Part shown: positions 13,536-36,329 of the stretch, one piece after another
Numbering within the stretch: the first letter of the stretch is position 1
Layout of the letters: every line of letters begins with the position of its first letter
Assembly (NCBI GenBank): GCA_033239005.1
Contig: BSQZ01000051.1
Location: forward strand, 1,949,001 to 2,013,000
Length of the DNA stretch: 64,000 nt
Direction: 5' to 3'
Source of the DNA: Lamellibrachia satsuma
Taxonomy: Eukaryota > Annelida > Polychaeta > Sabellida > Siboglinidae
The notes under the pieces: model-generated
Database searches by the model: none
What the model saw: only the letters and a program-made list of their open reading frames with translations
Told to the model about the DNA's origin: nothing
Program-made: the position numbers and the translations under genes

Positions 13536-15175
13536 ATAGCCATACTCATAGCTTTAGGGCTAGGGCCTAGCCCTAGGCATAGTAGTTACCTCGGCGCAGC
13601 ATGATGACTCGACGTAAACGTGCGTAGACATCGGGACGCAGTTTTCACAGGATCACCACATCACATTACCTATTCAAGAATTGTTGACAGTCAAAGCGCT
13701 GTTGTCATTTATCAGTAACAGTGTCACTTCCTGAATCCAACGTCAACAAAGGTGAAGCCGACCTGGGCTGGAGTCTGGAGCGTGACTAGGCAAAATTGTT
13801 CGCCCCACTCTTCGTCTCTGGGGCGAAAGTCGACACCGGGTTTTACTAACTCGCCAATTTCGGCTTTCCGTAGCCAAATGGCTACGGAACTAATAACTTA
13901 AGTTTTAAAATCGATACACACTAACCGTTTCACATATGTATTCCGCGACATACAACCGACACTTAGGCGTCAAGAAACTGAAGAAATATGCTCCAAATAA
14001 TTATTTATGAGTACATGTATCGGTCACATAGAAAAGATTTCATAAATAGCCGCCATACTGTGCACGTGATGTTACCTTTGGGTCACATGATCAAACGCGA
14101 TTAGAATGAGGCCAGAATGGGCCAGCAGCACATACATAAATAAAACACCCTTTAGTAAGTTTATAGGGGCATTATTAATGATGTAACTCTATGGCCAGCA
14201 GACGGCAATTCTTAGCGTGACTTTATATATATCTATGGAAATCCCGTTTGCTATTCTCGCTCACAACAATATCCGGTTGTATACAAACTTTGACAAGCAC
14301 ATGCGTTCTGACAAAAAGGTAATAATTTCACACTTTTATTGTCAGGTAACTTTAGTGATATACATATAAGAATGCATACAGACACGAAATACGTGTTTAT
14401 TGCTCAGTTTATGGCGTTTTTGTAAGGTTTCACGTTTCATGAAAATACATAAGCTTTTGATGAATGAGATCTTCGCCCCTACTACAGCAACAGCCAGATA
14501 GAAAAAAATTGTAGGGCGATTGACTTTGCCTAGAGCGTGACTCGCACACTCGGTGACACTTTACTGTCAACGGTTGTTTCCGTGTGGCCTGTCGAACTGG
14601 ACTCTTCGTCTGTGGTTCCCATTTCTCCGAAGATAGACAACTATTACCGAAGTTCAGTAAATCACTAATCGCTAGTAGCAGATCTAGTAAAACTGTCACA
14701 AGCGATGCACCTGTCTATCTTGTCAACAAGTGAAAAATAGTTCCGGTATTCCGTTATCGCATAATCTCGTTGGCTAGCGTCTCGTGTGTTCGAGAAGTGT
14801 GGCGTTTTCCACGATTTTGTGTGTGTTTTGTTGTAATTTCTTAAACTTTTTATTTGGAGCGCGCAAAAACGCTATTTTATCTTCTATATATAATAGAAAA
14901 CCATGTACTTTTTGCTCCAGAATGTCTATTTACGAAACAAATCGCAAAAAATCGCAAATTTCCATTGATTAGATAGACGCGACTCTAACCACTCGCTTCG
15001 TACCTGCATAGACAACAAGATGGCGATACGCAACGATGCATTTTGTCGATTTATGTCTTGAAAAAATAAGATTTACAGTTTATCTAATAAATTAGCAGGT
15101 ATCTGTCACCATTAACGCATAGTTAGATAATATATATTTAAATATACGGCATAACACAGACTTGCTTCAGTTCCC
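13536..15175. other. No gene seen
   Basis: Mixed-composition DNA. The word TTAATGATGTAACTCTATGG at about 14175 recurs at 25153 and 26165 in intron 3 of copy 1, so some of this is dispersed repeat. The frame at 14430-14699 on the minus strand has no supporting motif. Confidence 0.35.
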
Positions 15176-15850
15176 CTTTAACTTGAGTCAGTAGATGGGA
15201 CATCTGAAATAACGCTAAATAATGGTTAGCATTCCGACCCCCCGTACGCTATTTTCTAAAATTATTATTTAAGCACAATAGTGTTACTTCGACGCACAGC
15301 TGCGATGCCAGAAATTCTTTCAAAAGGTCATAGATGACGTGGCCCAATGCCCCGCCCCTAAATACGCCATTGCTCGTTTTCGATGACTCGTCGCATTGCT
15401 TAAGCTCTGCTGACCGATAAAATGAAACTGGAAATTGCCGTAGGCGAATCAAATGTGATATAGTTGTTCAGTTCATCAATATTTATGAATGCTCATACCA
15501 TGGATGCCTCATAACATTTGTGAATTGTGTATAGTTAGTACTCCTGTAGATGACGTTGCCATATACAGTGGCGCGACATGGTGGGTCCGCGGACCCGTTC
15601 TTATAATAGTACGGTATCCAGGCCTTGTAACTATTCAAAATGCTTTACACTACGCCCCCCCACCCCCGGCAGATCTGTTCCTTTACATTTCATCCAATGG
15701 CAGATCTGTTCCTTAACATTTCACCCTCTGACATACCTGTTCCTCTACACAACATTCCCTGACATACATGTTCCTTTACGCGTTACCCCCTGGCATGTTC
15801 CTTTACACGTCACGTTTACACGTTCTCGGAAGATTGGAGGTTAGGGATCG
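15176..15850. repeat. Upstream flank of copy 1, paralogous to 42.9-43.5 kb
   Basis: The block around CGATGACTCGTCGCATTGCT and GACATGGTGGGTCCGCGGAC recurs at 42890-43200. It ends in a degenerate 31-bp tandem repeat (CAGACCTGTTCCTTTACACT type) at about 15665-15815, matched by 43265-43480 and 47555-47620. It marks the left part of the duplicated unit. Confidence 0.8.
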
Positions 15851-16825
15851 ATAAGGGATAGGGTAGGTGGAAGAACTGTAGTAGAGTAGGACTTCGACTA
15901 ATAAAGCCACATTGTGGTCGAACCTGAGATCTTCTGGTAAAACAAAGTTAGTTATTCATTGTCGCGTCCGACGGTCCTGAACGAAGTAGGGATAATGTCT
16001 TGACGTGACACGATAGCTTGTACAAAGTATCGTCGTATGTAAATGTGCCCTGTTTCCGGTTCAAAAACTACTGCTCAGTGTGCCCACAATCCTTGAATTG
16101 GGGTATCGCCTCAACTTCACTGAGACTGTATTCGTATGCCATGGATCAAAATGTGAAACAGTTATGAGTTCAGCCTACTGTTACGTTTCCCATTGATGAC
16201 TATGTTAACGTTTTGTACGTTTATAAGAAAACAGGACCATCAAAAATTCTTAAACTTCTTTCCTGCCGTTGCCATCATCATTGCTGATCGAGTTTTATCA
16301 AAATCACATATTTATAACTCTTTTAAAATGGCTGAACGTGCCATACGCGTCAATTTCTGCATAAATTACTATGCACACGTGCCTTGTGGCAAAAAAATTG
16401 CAAAAAAATCCTTCCGCCTAATGAAATCATCTAAAAATCAACTGTTACACTGCTAACATGTTCTACCAGCAAATTTGCCAATGTGTCTGCTCAAATGCAG
16501 TTATGTCAGATGATATGTTTTTGTGAAAATTACACATATCTAAAAACAACAGGAAGTCTAACTGAGGCATGATCCCAGATGTTCTAACAACTACGTTCCC
16601 GCGTCTACGTATCGCCGCTCCTTGGTCTGGCGCCCCAATTTCCAGAAAACTATGAATAAGTAAGTGCGGTCGATCTCACTCCGCGCAGGGGCACAGCGAC
16701 TGAAGTTACACAACAAGAAGTAATTAACTGCTACGAGTTACGAATTCAATAGTAAGATAAAAAACGTATTACTCTTATGAGATTACGTAATAACACTATA
16801 TCTCACCGGCTTAGCATTTCGACGT

Positions 16826-16833
16826 TATAAGAG
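16826..16833 (+). promoter_or_regulatory. Candidate TATA box, copy 1
   Basis: GTTATAAGAG lies 164 bp upstream of the ATG. The same position is TATAAAAA in copies 2 and 4 and TATAAAAG in copy 3, inside a conserved block (TTTCGACGTTATAA, then CACACCCTATACCCC). The constant spacing in three copies and the TATA-like core make it the best promoter candidate. No transcript start is visible. Confidence 0.45.
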
Positions 16834-16989
16834 CAGATGTCACACCCTATACCCCTACGCTACCCTGTTGAACAGGACCAGGACAACTAAAATTCTGGGG
16901 GTATTATTCAAAGGTGCCACGTAACTCAGCGAGGTTATTTCAGAAGTAGTGTCCGTTGATTGTTTCGAGCATTGTTTCAATTGTGAAAG

Positions 16990-27161
<10,172 letters not shown>

Positions 27162-27362
27162 AAGTGATCTTCCTGTCTACGAAACCAGGACGTTATGTAG
27201 TGTCCGTGTGATGTAGTGTTCATACAGAACACATGATGTTATGCTGTTGTACTCCAGTTTATTAAATCAACACTAGCAGGTAGATTGTGTTGATCAACCG
27301 GTACCATTCCGTGACACATTTATTATATACTTTGTTTAATTGACCTTTTTGTACAGAGTAAC

Positions 27363-27368
27363 AATAAA
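27363..27368 (+). terminator. Poly(A) signal, copy 1
   Basis: AATAAA about 200 bp after the stop codon, in a stretch (GTACAGAGTAACAATAAA) also present in copy 2 at 33444-33449. Confidence 0.6.
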
Positions 27369-27429
27369 GTAATAGTTTATTTAATGCGTTTTGTCCAATT
27401 ATCCCGTCTATTTCTACGAAATGCAATGT

Positions 27430-27655
27430 TTAATATAATTTATTCAATGAGGTCTGAATTGCAATGGTCAGGCATAGGATAGGAATGACTTTTGCAATTT
27501 TCATCCTGTCTGGGAAGATTCCAGTATGAAATATTTGATTAAGAAGTAATGTTAAGGGTTTAGTTAATATGAGCTTTAAATATTTTAATTGTTTCAATGT
27601 AATACCATCATGACCACTGCTGGTTTTTGCTGGGAATTTGTATATCTGGTACGTT
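27430..27655 (-). mobile_element. Fragment of a second non-LTR RT
   Basis: On the minus strand the frame reads AKTSSGHDGITLKQLKYLK then LTLLLNQIFHTGIFPDRMKI and AKVIPI. This is the block just before the palm of a LINE reverse transcriptase of a type different from the CR1-like elements here. The paralogous site at 33530-33560 lacks most of it. The longer frame joins it to a LINE tail (27690-27750), so the 109-residue frame is chimeric. Confidence 0.7.
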
Positions 27656-29057
27656 GAAGAAGTCATCACTGCACATTTATGTATATTATGTGTTTGCGAT
27701 TGATAAGCCAACAATGGCTTCATTGTCCATTTCCCATCTGGGCCTTTGCACACACGCACGCACGCACGCGCGCTCGCACGTACGTATGTATGTACGAGCT
27801 GATATTTTGCGCAATTTGATGTTTAATATGATATTTCATTGTTAATAAACAAAATTTGTTTTAGTTTTCATATGTTAAAATAGCATTAAAAAGATTGTGT
27901 TAAGCTAAAAATCTACAATTTTTAGTATCAACATTAACTGTTGCCTTTTCAAAATGTCTATTCACCACATATCAAAACCGATACTGGTATAGCTTGTACA
28001 AAGTGTCGTCATGTGTAAATGTACCCTGTTTCCGGTTCAAATACTAGTGTTCAATGTGCTCACAATCCTTGAAAGGGGGTATCGTCTCAACTTCACTGGG
28101 ACTTTATTCGTATGCAATGGGCCAGAAAGTTAAACACTGATGTTCTGACAACTACGCCACCGCGCCCACGTATCGCCGCTTCTTGGTCTGGCGCCCCAAT
28201 TTCCAGAAAACCATGAATAAGTAAGTGCGGTCGATCTGACTCCGCGCAGGGGCGCAACGGCTGAAGTTACAAAACAAGAAGTAATTAACTGCTACGAGTT
28301 ACGAATTCAATAGTAAGATAACAAAGTATTACTCTTAGGAGATTACGTAATAACACTATATCTCACCGGCGTAGCATTTCGACGTTATAAAAACAGATGT
28401 CACACCCTATACCCCTACGCTACACGGATGAACAGGACCAGGAGAACTAAAATTCTGGGGGTACTATTCAAAGGTGCCACGTAACTCAGTGAGGTTATTT
28501 CAGAAGTAGTGTCCGCTGATTGTTTCCATCATTGTTTCAATTGTGAAAGATGTCAACCATGTACGCGAAATTCACAACTTCGTGGAGAAACGTAATACGA
28601 CACCATGGAGTTGTCAGAAAAACACAAAGGTTTAACATTATTATTTGAGATAAATGTTTGTAGACATATTCTGATGGTTATCATTCTATGTTCTATATAC
28701 ATGTACTGCGTCGTTGTTATAGCGATATATTTTTAATGTGGAGAAATCAACAATGTAGGGTACTAATCCGTTGAGGGGCCATGAGAATCTGTACACTTTG
28801 TACGAACAGGTAATTGTCGACAAATATGTTCGGCCCCCCTAGGCAAGAAACTCGCAATTAACTTCCAGGGAGGGACGTTCGGGCACGCCTACAGTGCGTG
28901 AGTCCGGTGACACCTGTATGCGACAACGGACAACATTACCCCCATTGACCTTCTACACGGCTCATATGTAGAGCATAGTTGTTTAGTAATAACACATTAC
29001 CATCTCGGTTATGGTTATGGCTATTCCAGATATGAATATATGCCTACGGGGCCTATA

Positions 29058-29074
29058 TTCATATATATATATAT

Positions 29075-29164
<90 letters not shown>
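29058..29164. repeat. (TA)n microsatellite
   Basis: About 100 bp of TA repeat in the region between copy 2 exons 1 and 2. Confidence 0.95.
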
Positions 29165-29166
<2 letters not shown>

Positions 29167-29331
29167 AGTGAAGGTGTCCAGTATGCCCATGTATTAATTA
29201 TTATTTTTTTATTAATATTATTATTTGTAGTAGTATATAAATTATTATTGTGGGTGACGGGGAGCCTGACAAGTGCCGACCCATATTTATTTGACGTTAT
29301 CCATAGAGTACATCACGCAGTACCCCTCCCA

Positions 29332-29376
29332 CATACGCACGCGCGCACGCACGCTCGCACGCACGCACGCACGCAC

Positions 29377-29436
<60 letters not shown>
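29332..29436. repeat. (GCAC)n and (CA)n microsatellite
   Basis: GCAC tetranucleotides pass into a CA dinucleotide run. The Thr/His-rich frames here are artefacts. Confidence 0.95.
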
Positions 29437-29438
<2 letters not shown>

Positions 29439-29729
29439 CACGCTTCGTTGCGCTGCCCTGTACACCCTAAAACTAATTTCGTTCTAAGGAAGGCCCCCAC
29501 ATACCTCAACCTATTATGCATACATCTATTTATCAACAAGTTTGCAGACTTTTCGTGCGTCATTACAGACTTCACTGATGCATGGTAGAGTCCGCGTTCC
29601 TCTTTCTTTCGAATGCAGTTGAAATATACCATAAAAACTGGCCTAGCAAACGATGATATCAGTCCGATATCGACAACTAGACGTACCAAAAACTTTATAA
29701 CGAATGCTGCCGTGAAGAGGAGATCAAAT

Positions 29730-30066
29730 TAACGTTTTTAGGATACTGAATGGGCATGGAAATATTAATATAAATATTATTTTCTCACTGAAAAAGGATA
29801 ATAAAATTAGAGGACACGAGGTAACGTTAGTAAAAGATAAGTGTAGATTGGAGATCAGGAAGTACTCATTCTCACAGAGGACATTCAATGAATGGAACAA
29901 ATTATCTACAGATTGTGTAACTGCTAGCAGCGTGAATATGTTTAAAAACAACGTTGACACATATCTCAGGAGGGCGGATTACATATAGATTTAAATGTTG
30001 GACTCCCGATAAGCCAATGGCTTCCATCTGGGCCTTTGTCTTGGATGACAATCTTATTAAATCTTG
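29730..30066 (+). mobile_element. CR1-like LINE 3' tail, copy 2
   Basis: Paralogue of the fragment at 18690-19055, with the same C-terminal codons (RKYSFSQRTFNEWNKL) and untranslated tail. Confidence 0.85.
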
Positions 30067-30477
30067 TAGCGATCGCTAAGACACCTCCACCCACGTATAA
30101 CGCTCCGTAACGTACGCTTACCCGGACACTCCTCACCCCTGAGTGTGACGTACTTTGTGGATGGCCCCTTACTTTTCAAAGCAAGAAGCCTCTAGTGGCG
30201 CGAGAATTTAGAGAAATGGGTCAGCACCATAAGGTGTGGTCTTCACCCAGAGCAGCACCGGTGGTTGGTAGTTGTTGCCTGTGGTGTGATTGATGATTCG
30301 CAACGATTTACCTCTCGTCTTACGGCGCAATTTGAATATGAATAGGCCTGTACGTGTTCGGGCTAAAGCGTCACAACGTCTTAACACAATTTCTTTACAC
30401 AAAAAACCGCCTACCACAACGTAGGCGAGTCTGTCTCGATGGTTGCGATAAAGGAACTCTCAAATACAGTTGCTTAC

Positions 30478-30617
<140 letters not shown>

Positions 30618-32749
30618 TTAATATGTTGGCATTTCGCTGGATTGCTAACTTAGGCTAGGTATTAAGATTACGTAAACTAAATAGTTTTCCAATGCTTTGA
30701 CCATTGCCATGACTGCACCATCAACTTGTGTGTCATTGTAGAAACTGTCAGCTGTGACGACGGAACTGCATGGGGGTCAACCTGGTACGTACTTCCTAAA
30801 ATAAAACTAAATACTAGTGTCATAGTGGTCAGATTCTGCCTCGTGAGAATTGCTTGTCTTAGCTGCTTCATACTGGTAAAATGCCTACACGATGACTCGC
30901 ACGCTTCATCTCCTGGTTATTCCGTTGTGCTTCAATATCGACAGGAGATCTGCCATAAAGACTGTCTGGACAGGTAGACCTGCCTTCGACAGCTGGGAGA
31001 TGTACACACAAATAAGTAAACTCTATATGTAGTATCTTGCAAATCGAAATAATATACATATGAATAATACATGTGCTGACATGTGCACGAACATGTTCAT
31101 GAATACTTACTCGACACGTTTATATTATACAAACTATTTTATTTTTATTTGACATGCTATTTACCTCTCAAGAAACTTGTTTGTATTCTACGAATATTTC
31201 GACCAATTCGACCACTTGGCCTTCGTCGGATGACAGACTTCACAACTGACGCGTCACATGACCAAGGTCATGTCGTCACATGACCAAAGTCATATCGTCA
31301 CATGACCAAGGTCATGTGACACCAGCTGGAGGCCAAACCTGGGATGACGGAATATTGACAGCCTGTATTGTAGTAAATTATAACGTAGAACCGTGTAGAA
31401 CGGCGAGCCATTCATTGGCGCCGAAAAAAAAATAAATTAACAGTTGAGAGGTCAAGCTTTTAATGAGTTTTGTAGTGTCACAGGGAACCAGCGTTGGATG
31501 ACATCAACAATGTCATAACTTTATAAATTAAACTTATTCGTGACCAGGTGTACCTTGAATGAAGAATAATTGAAGGTACTATTATGAAACTCTCGTTGTA
31601 TATTTGGCAACTAACTACACTCTGGGTTAACTGACTCGCCGACAAGACAATGAACGACATACGCGTACCCTGGTCTTTCTCCTGGACCAAAGTACAAGAG
31701 CCAATGAATGCATCCGCTTGTAACGTTGTTTTCTTTTTCGGCCATATTATCGGCCGTTTTTGGCGTATCTAATATCTCACGGATTTATAAAGGGGTGACA
31801 ATCCAGCAATATGTCCGTGTAATAATCATCCAGAAATGTGGGATGTTAATATTACCATTCACAATTTGACCTAGGAAGGGTTAACTGATTGACACGTACG
31901 TGCGTGCGTGCACGTGTGTGTATGCGTGTGTGCATTTATATGCGTGTGTGTATGCGCGCGTGTGTTAGTGCTCGCGTTTGTGTGTTCCTTCGCGTTTGTG
32001 CATATATCCCTGTGTAGTATAGCCAATAGTTATAATATATTAACGCACACCAACTATAGCTACTCATTGCAATCAAAAAGCTACTTCAATAATGACTTAA
32101 TGGCACAAAAATAAAATGTGCTTTGCTATATGTCGGGAATGAGAAACCTGAAATGATATATGCAAATTGTGTGTTATTTCTGCAGTATTGCCAGTGGGTT
32201 GGCAGTCTTCCTCTACATAGTCTTCGTTGTTGCTGGACTGTTTCTTATCACCTGCTGCTGCTGCTGCTGTTGCTGCTGTGTTTGCTGCAGGGAAAGACGG
32301 CCCCACTTCATTGCTGGGATATCTAAAAATATACTCACATTGTTCACCTTTGGTGACTCGGATCGCGGGACAACTGACCTGATTCATTGACAATCGCATA
32401 GGGTAAACTGGAACTTCGAAATGTACAATGAATCAAGTCAGTCGACCCCTCGTTCCGGGTCACACAAAGACCGCACAGCTCAATTGCGCGTAAACAAAGT
32501 GAGTGTAAACTGGAACACGCATTCACCGGTTACCGGAACAACGGTTATGGCAGGATGTTAAGGAAGAAAATCATGGGGAAATGGCATCGATATGTACAGT
32601 AACTTGGAAAAGTCAACATCAGAAAAAACACAGAAATAAGGGCTTAAAAATTAATCAACAAGAAGGATATCAGAACACACGGAGACTTATCCACTTAAGT
32701 CGTAATGCTAAACATTATTTAAGGATCGTGTTACGACAATAAAATCGGT

Positions 32750-32750
32750 G

Positions 32751-32793
<43 letters not shown>

Positions 32794-32795
32794 AA
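32750..32795. repeat. (GTGC)n microsatellite, copy 2 intron 3
   Basis: A short run of GTGC. The equivalent position in copy 4 (62568-62713) is expanded and preceded by TG repeats; copy 1 lacks it. Confidence 0.9.
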
Positions 32796-33014
32796 AATGT
32801 TTTTCATCGGACAATTTACTTGCGTGTAAAATTCCCGTTTTATATAATTCATGGTGTTAAATATGCTACAGCGATAAAGATTCAAGTATAAAGTATAAAA
32901 TTGCTAATTTAAGCGTGCTTTCAAAACTAAACAAATGAGATAATTTGGGCATTTTAATTAAACACCGCGGTAGCTGCGCATCAGTCAAACAATGAAAATA
33001 TTTTTCCATCTCTT

Positions 33015-33200
33015 AGTGCAATAATCAGGCGTTGTTATAACGTGTTGTCTTTGTGTGGTTGCAGCGCATGTAGGCGGCCCACCACAAGTGACTGTCGTGA
33101 ACTCTCAGTGCAATAATCAGACGTTGATATAACGTGTTGTCTTTGTGTGGTTGCAGCGCGTGTATGCGGCCCACCACAAGTGACTGTCGTGAACTCGCCT
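33015..33200 (+). repeat. 92-bp tandem duplication over exon 4 acceptor
   Basis: AGTGCAATAATCAG starts at 33015 and again at 33107. Each copy carries GTGTGGTTGCAG followed by exon 4 sequence. The first acceptor leads to a truncated tail (VVNSQCNNQTLI then stop), the second to the full tail. Confidence 0.85.
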
Positions 33201-33649
33201 CAAGCTCAACCAGCACCCTACTACGGGCACCCTGCGTAGAAGTGATCCTCCTGTCTACGAAACCAGGACGTCATGTAGTGTCCGTTTGATGTATTGTTCA
33301 TACAGAACACATGATGTTATAGAGTTGTACTAGACTAGTTTATTAAATCAACATTGGCAGGTAGATTGTGTTGATCAACCAGTATCATTGCGTGACACAT
33401 TTATTATATGCTTTGTTTAATTGACCTTTTTGTACAGAGTAACAATAAAATAAATACGTTTTTGTCCAATTATCCCGTCTATTTCTACGAAATTCAATGT
33501 TTTATATAATTTATTCAATGAGGTCTGAATTTCAATGGTCAGGCATTTTTGGTACATTGAAGAAGTCTATTATGTGTTTGTGGTTGCACATCTCTTGTCG
33601 GTGACTAATTGATCATAATTAATCGGTGCAGATTTAGCATATACCATAG

Positions 33650-33928
33650 TAGTAGAACTAGAGGACATATTGTAGAACTAGAGGTAACATTAGTAAAGGA
33701 CCAGTGTAGAATGGATATCAGGAAGTACTTGTTCTGACAGACGGCAATAAATGAATGAATGGAACAAATTATCTACTTTTTGTGTAATTGCTAGCAGCGG
33801 GAACATGTTTAAAAACAAGGTTGACTCATATAACTCAAGAGGGCGGGTTATACATCAATGAAAAAATGTTGGACTTTCGATAATCCAACAATGGCTTCAT
33901 TGTCCATTTGCCATCTGGACATTTGCAC

Positions 33929-33930
<2 letters not shown>
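33650..33930 (+). mobile_element. CR1-like LINE 3' tail
   Basis: Another fragment with AGTGTAGAATGGATATCAGG and the AATGGCTTCATTGTCC tail, ending at a (TA)n run (33929-34003). It lies between copies 2 and 3. Confidence 0.75.
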
Positions 33931-34005
<75 letters not shown>

Positions 34006-34202
34006 AAATCATTACTGCTTAACCGCCGCTACTATTTAAACTGTTTAACAGTCTCCCTTAGGAGGTGTCCTATAACCGTTCTACTAAACATAGAAAATGT
34101 CAAATAAATGTACATTTTAGTTTTGTACTATAACGTTTGGTGTGTACGAGATGATATTTTGCACAATTTGATGTTTAATATGATATTTCATTGTTAATAA
34201 AC

Positions 34203-34215
34203 ACAATTTGTTTTA
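34203..34215. repeat. Target site duplication, left of PLE
   Basis: ACAATTTGTTTTA is repeated exactly at 36317-36329 on the other side of the Penelope-like element. Confidence 0.8.
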
Positions 34216-34746
34216 AATCAGATGACTTTCATTTTTCATATCCAAGGTGTGTTTAATTTACCTGGTAGAGGCTTTCGTCAACGTATCACGTTGACTTCTT
34301 CAGTATCGATGACGCTGAATGACGTCATCGTACACGTGAGGCAGTTCGTAATTGCCCTCGTCTCTGTTGATGGGTGTCCTAGCTTTCCTGATCCAGATGG
34401 CTTGTTTGATGTGCCGGATTCTTCGGTTGGTTCCTTGTCTACAATTTTCACTCCCTCCCAGTCTATGATGTGGTTTTCAGTTGTCGCATGTTCTGTAAGG
34501 GCAGATTTATTGATGGTAGACAACAATCTGTTTTCCCGCTCCTTGTGTATTTCTCTTTTTTCGTGCTGCCTACAACCTTTCTTTAGTTCTCCGGTCGTGT
34601 TTTTAGTAGTTCTTGCATGGTATTTGGTACACCAGTTCACCCTGATCTTCTAGCTCTACTATGTCTTTTTGGGATGTACCAACAAGCGCCTGAGGGTGGT
34701 GTGGGGACGCATGGCTTTTGCTACTCCATATTTCTTCAGTACTCGG

Positions 34747-34822
<76 letters not shown>

Positions 34823-36316
34823 GAGACCCCCTCTACGTATGGGATGACTGATTGGCTCCTGTATATTCTGTCATTTGTTTTTTTTTGTTCTTTTTCTTCT
34901 TACTGCTATCTGTCACCTTGTTCAAGGCCCATGACGGATAACCACATACTCTTAGAGCTTCTCTCAATTGTTCCACCTCTTCCTTCTTGTCCCCCTCCTC
35001 TGAAGTTAACGCCTCACACTTGTTCAGAAGGGTTCTGACCACCCCTAACTTCTGATGTTTGGGGTGGTGGGACGCAAAGTTCAAGTATTGGTCGGTGTGT
35101 GTCTTCTTCCTGTACACTGTAGACTTCACACTGCCATCTTCCTTTCTGGTGAACTTCGCATCCAAGAAGGGCATGCTGTTGTTCTCTTTATCTTCCCGCG
35201 TGAAAATGATGCTCCCTGTGGGGTCTACAGTGTTCATGTGTTGTTGTAATTTCTTTGCCTTTCCTGTGTGTACCAGGCAAATTACATCGTCCACATATCG
35301 TTTCCATTTTCTCGTTTGGCAATCTACCGGTGCTGTTGCTATTATTTTCTGCTCCAGGTCCTCCATGTACAAGTTGACAACAATGGGGGATACCGGACTG
35401 CCCATGGCTACTCCAAATTTCTGCTGGTAAATTTCTCCTTCAAATCTAAAGTATGTTGTCTCCAGGACAAATTTCAACAACTCCATGATGTCGTCTACGT
35501 TTAGGTTTGTTCTCTTCTTTAGCGTCTTGTCATTCTCTAGTCTTTTTGTGATGATTTCGCACGCTTCTTTGATCGGGGTATTCGTGAACAGCGACACAAC
35601 ATCATAGGACACAAATGATTCTCCTTCTTCTACGCTCAGCTTTGTAATTTTCTTCACCAGTTCTTGTGAGTTATCTGTGTGGTGTTCTGTTTTTCCAACA
35701 CGTGGTTGTAGTATGTTGGCCAATTCCCTGGATACTCTGTATGCTACTGTCTGTGTGTAGTCGACAATTGTTCTAAGTGGCACTCCTTCCTTATGGAATT
35801 TTGGTGATCCATACATCAGTGGTACTTTTTCTAGCGTAAGATACAAGTACCAATACTGATCTTTGGTGAACTTCCCCAAGGAATTTACCATTCTGATGAG
35901 TTCTGCTTTATACTTCTTGGTCGGATCCTTCTTTAATTTCTCATACGTCGCTTCGTCATTTAGCATTTCTTTTATTTTTTCTTGGTATTCTTTCGTTTCC
36001 ATGATGACTGTGGCCTTTCCCTTGTACGCAGGGAGTATGGTGATGGACTTTTCTTTCTGTAGCCCTTTTTAAGTTGTTCTCCCCTGTCTAGTTAGGTTTT
36101 GTTTTGGAGCTGTTGCTGACTTCAGAACTCCCGCGATGTCTGCACGAAGTTTGTCTTTTTGTTCTTGTGGCAGGCTCCATGTCGCTTGTTCTGCCGCTAC
36201 GACGAACTCCTCGGTCGGTACTTTCTCTGGCGTTACTGCATAATTTAACATCTTCGCTAATATCTTATTTTGGTTCCCGGACAGTTTGTATTTAGACAGG
36301 TTTATCATCCACCCAA
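34216..36316 (-). mobile_element. Penelope-like element, 5'-truncated
   Basis: A Penelope-like retroelement on the minus strand, about 2.1 kb. It starts inside the protein (WMINLSKYKLS) and runs through the reverse transcriptase and linker to a C-terminal GIY-YIG endonuclease region. The 3' end has TGAAGAAGTCAACGTGATAC. It is bounded by an exact 13-bp direct repeat, and the uninterrupted site is visible in the paralogous DNA at 27849-27864. It therefore inserted between copies 2 and 3 after the duplication. It has no LTRs and is not a virus. Confidence 0.92.
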
Positions 36317-36320
36317 ACAA
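34288..36320 (-). pseudogene. Penelope-like RT/GIY-YIG protein, broken
   Basis: The largest open piece (34833-36002, 389 residues) holds the reverse transcriptase. Motifs in order are PLMYGSPKFHK, catalytic SYDVVSLFTNTP, GVAMGSPVSP and the RYVDDV catalytic box, then MPFLDAKFTRKEDG. The piece at 36069-36320 is the region before it (EEFVVAAEQATWSLP). The reading frame changes near 36005-36065, near 34845 and at about 34632, where a deletion removes the YIG part of the endonuclease. It changes again near 34430, after EPTEE, where the C-terminus (AIWIRKARTPI) continues in another frame. A (GA)n expansion lies in the linker. No active protein is expected. Confidence 0.88.
34749..34822. repeat. (CT)n microsatellite inside the PLE
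   Basis: On the coding (minus) strand this is (GA)n, read as alternating Arg and Glu right after VIPYVEGVSE and before VLKKYGVAKAMRPHTTLRR. It appears to be an expansion of a native GAGAGA in the linker. Confidence 0.9.
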
Positions 36321-36329
36321 TTTGTTTTA

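Noticed and set aside
27430..27759. 109-residue minus-strand frame as one protein
   Set aside because: It joins a LINE tail remnant to part of a different reverse transcriptase; only the fragments are real.
34222..34653. 143-residue plus-strand frame
   Set aside because: Antisense to the GIY-YIG part of the Penelope-like element.
35059..35504. Plus-strand frames of 123 and 78 residues
   Set aside because: Antisense to the Penelope-like reverse transcriptase.
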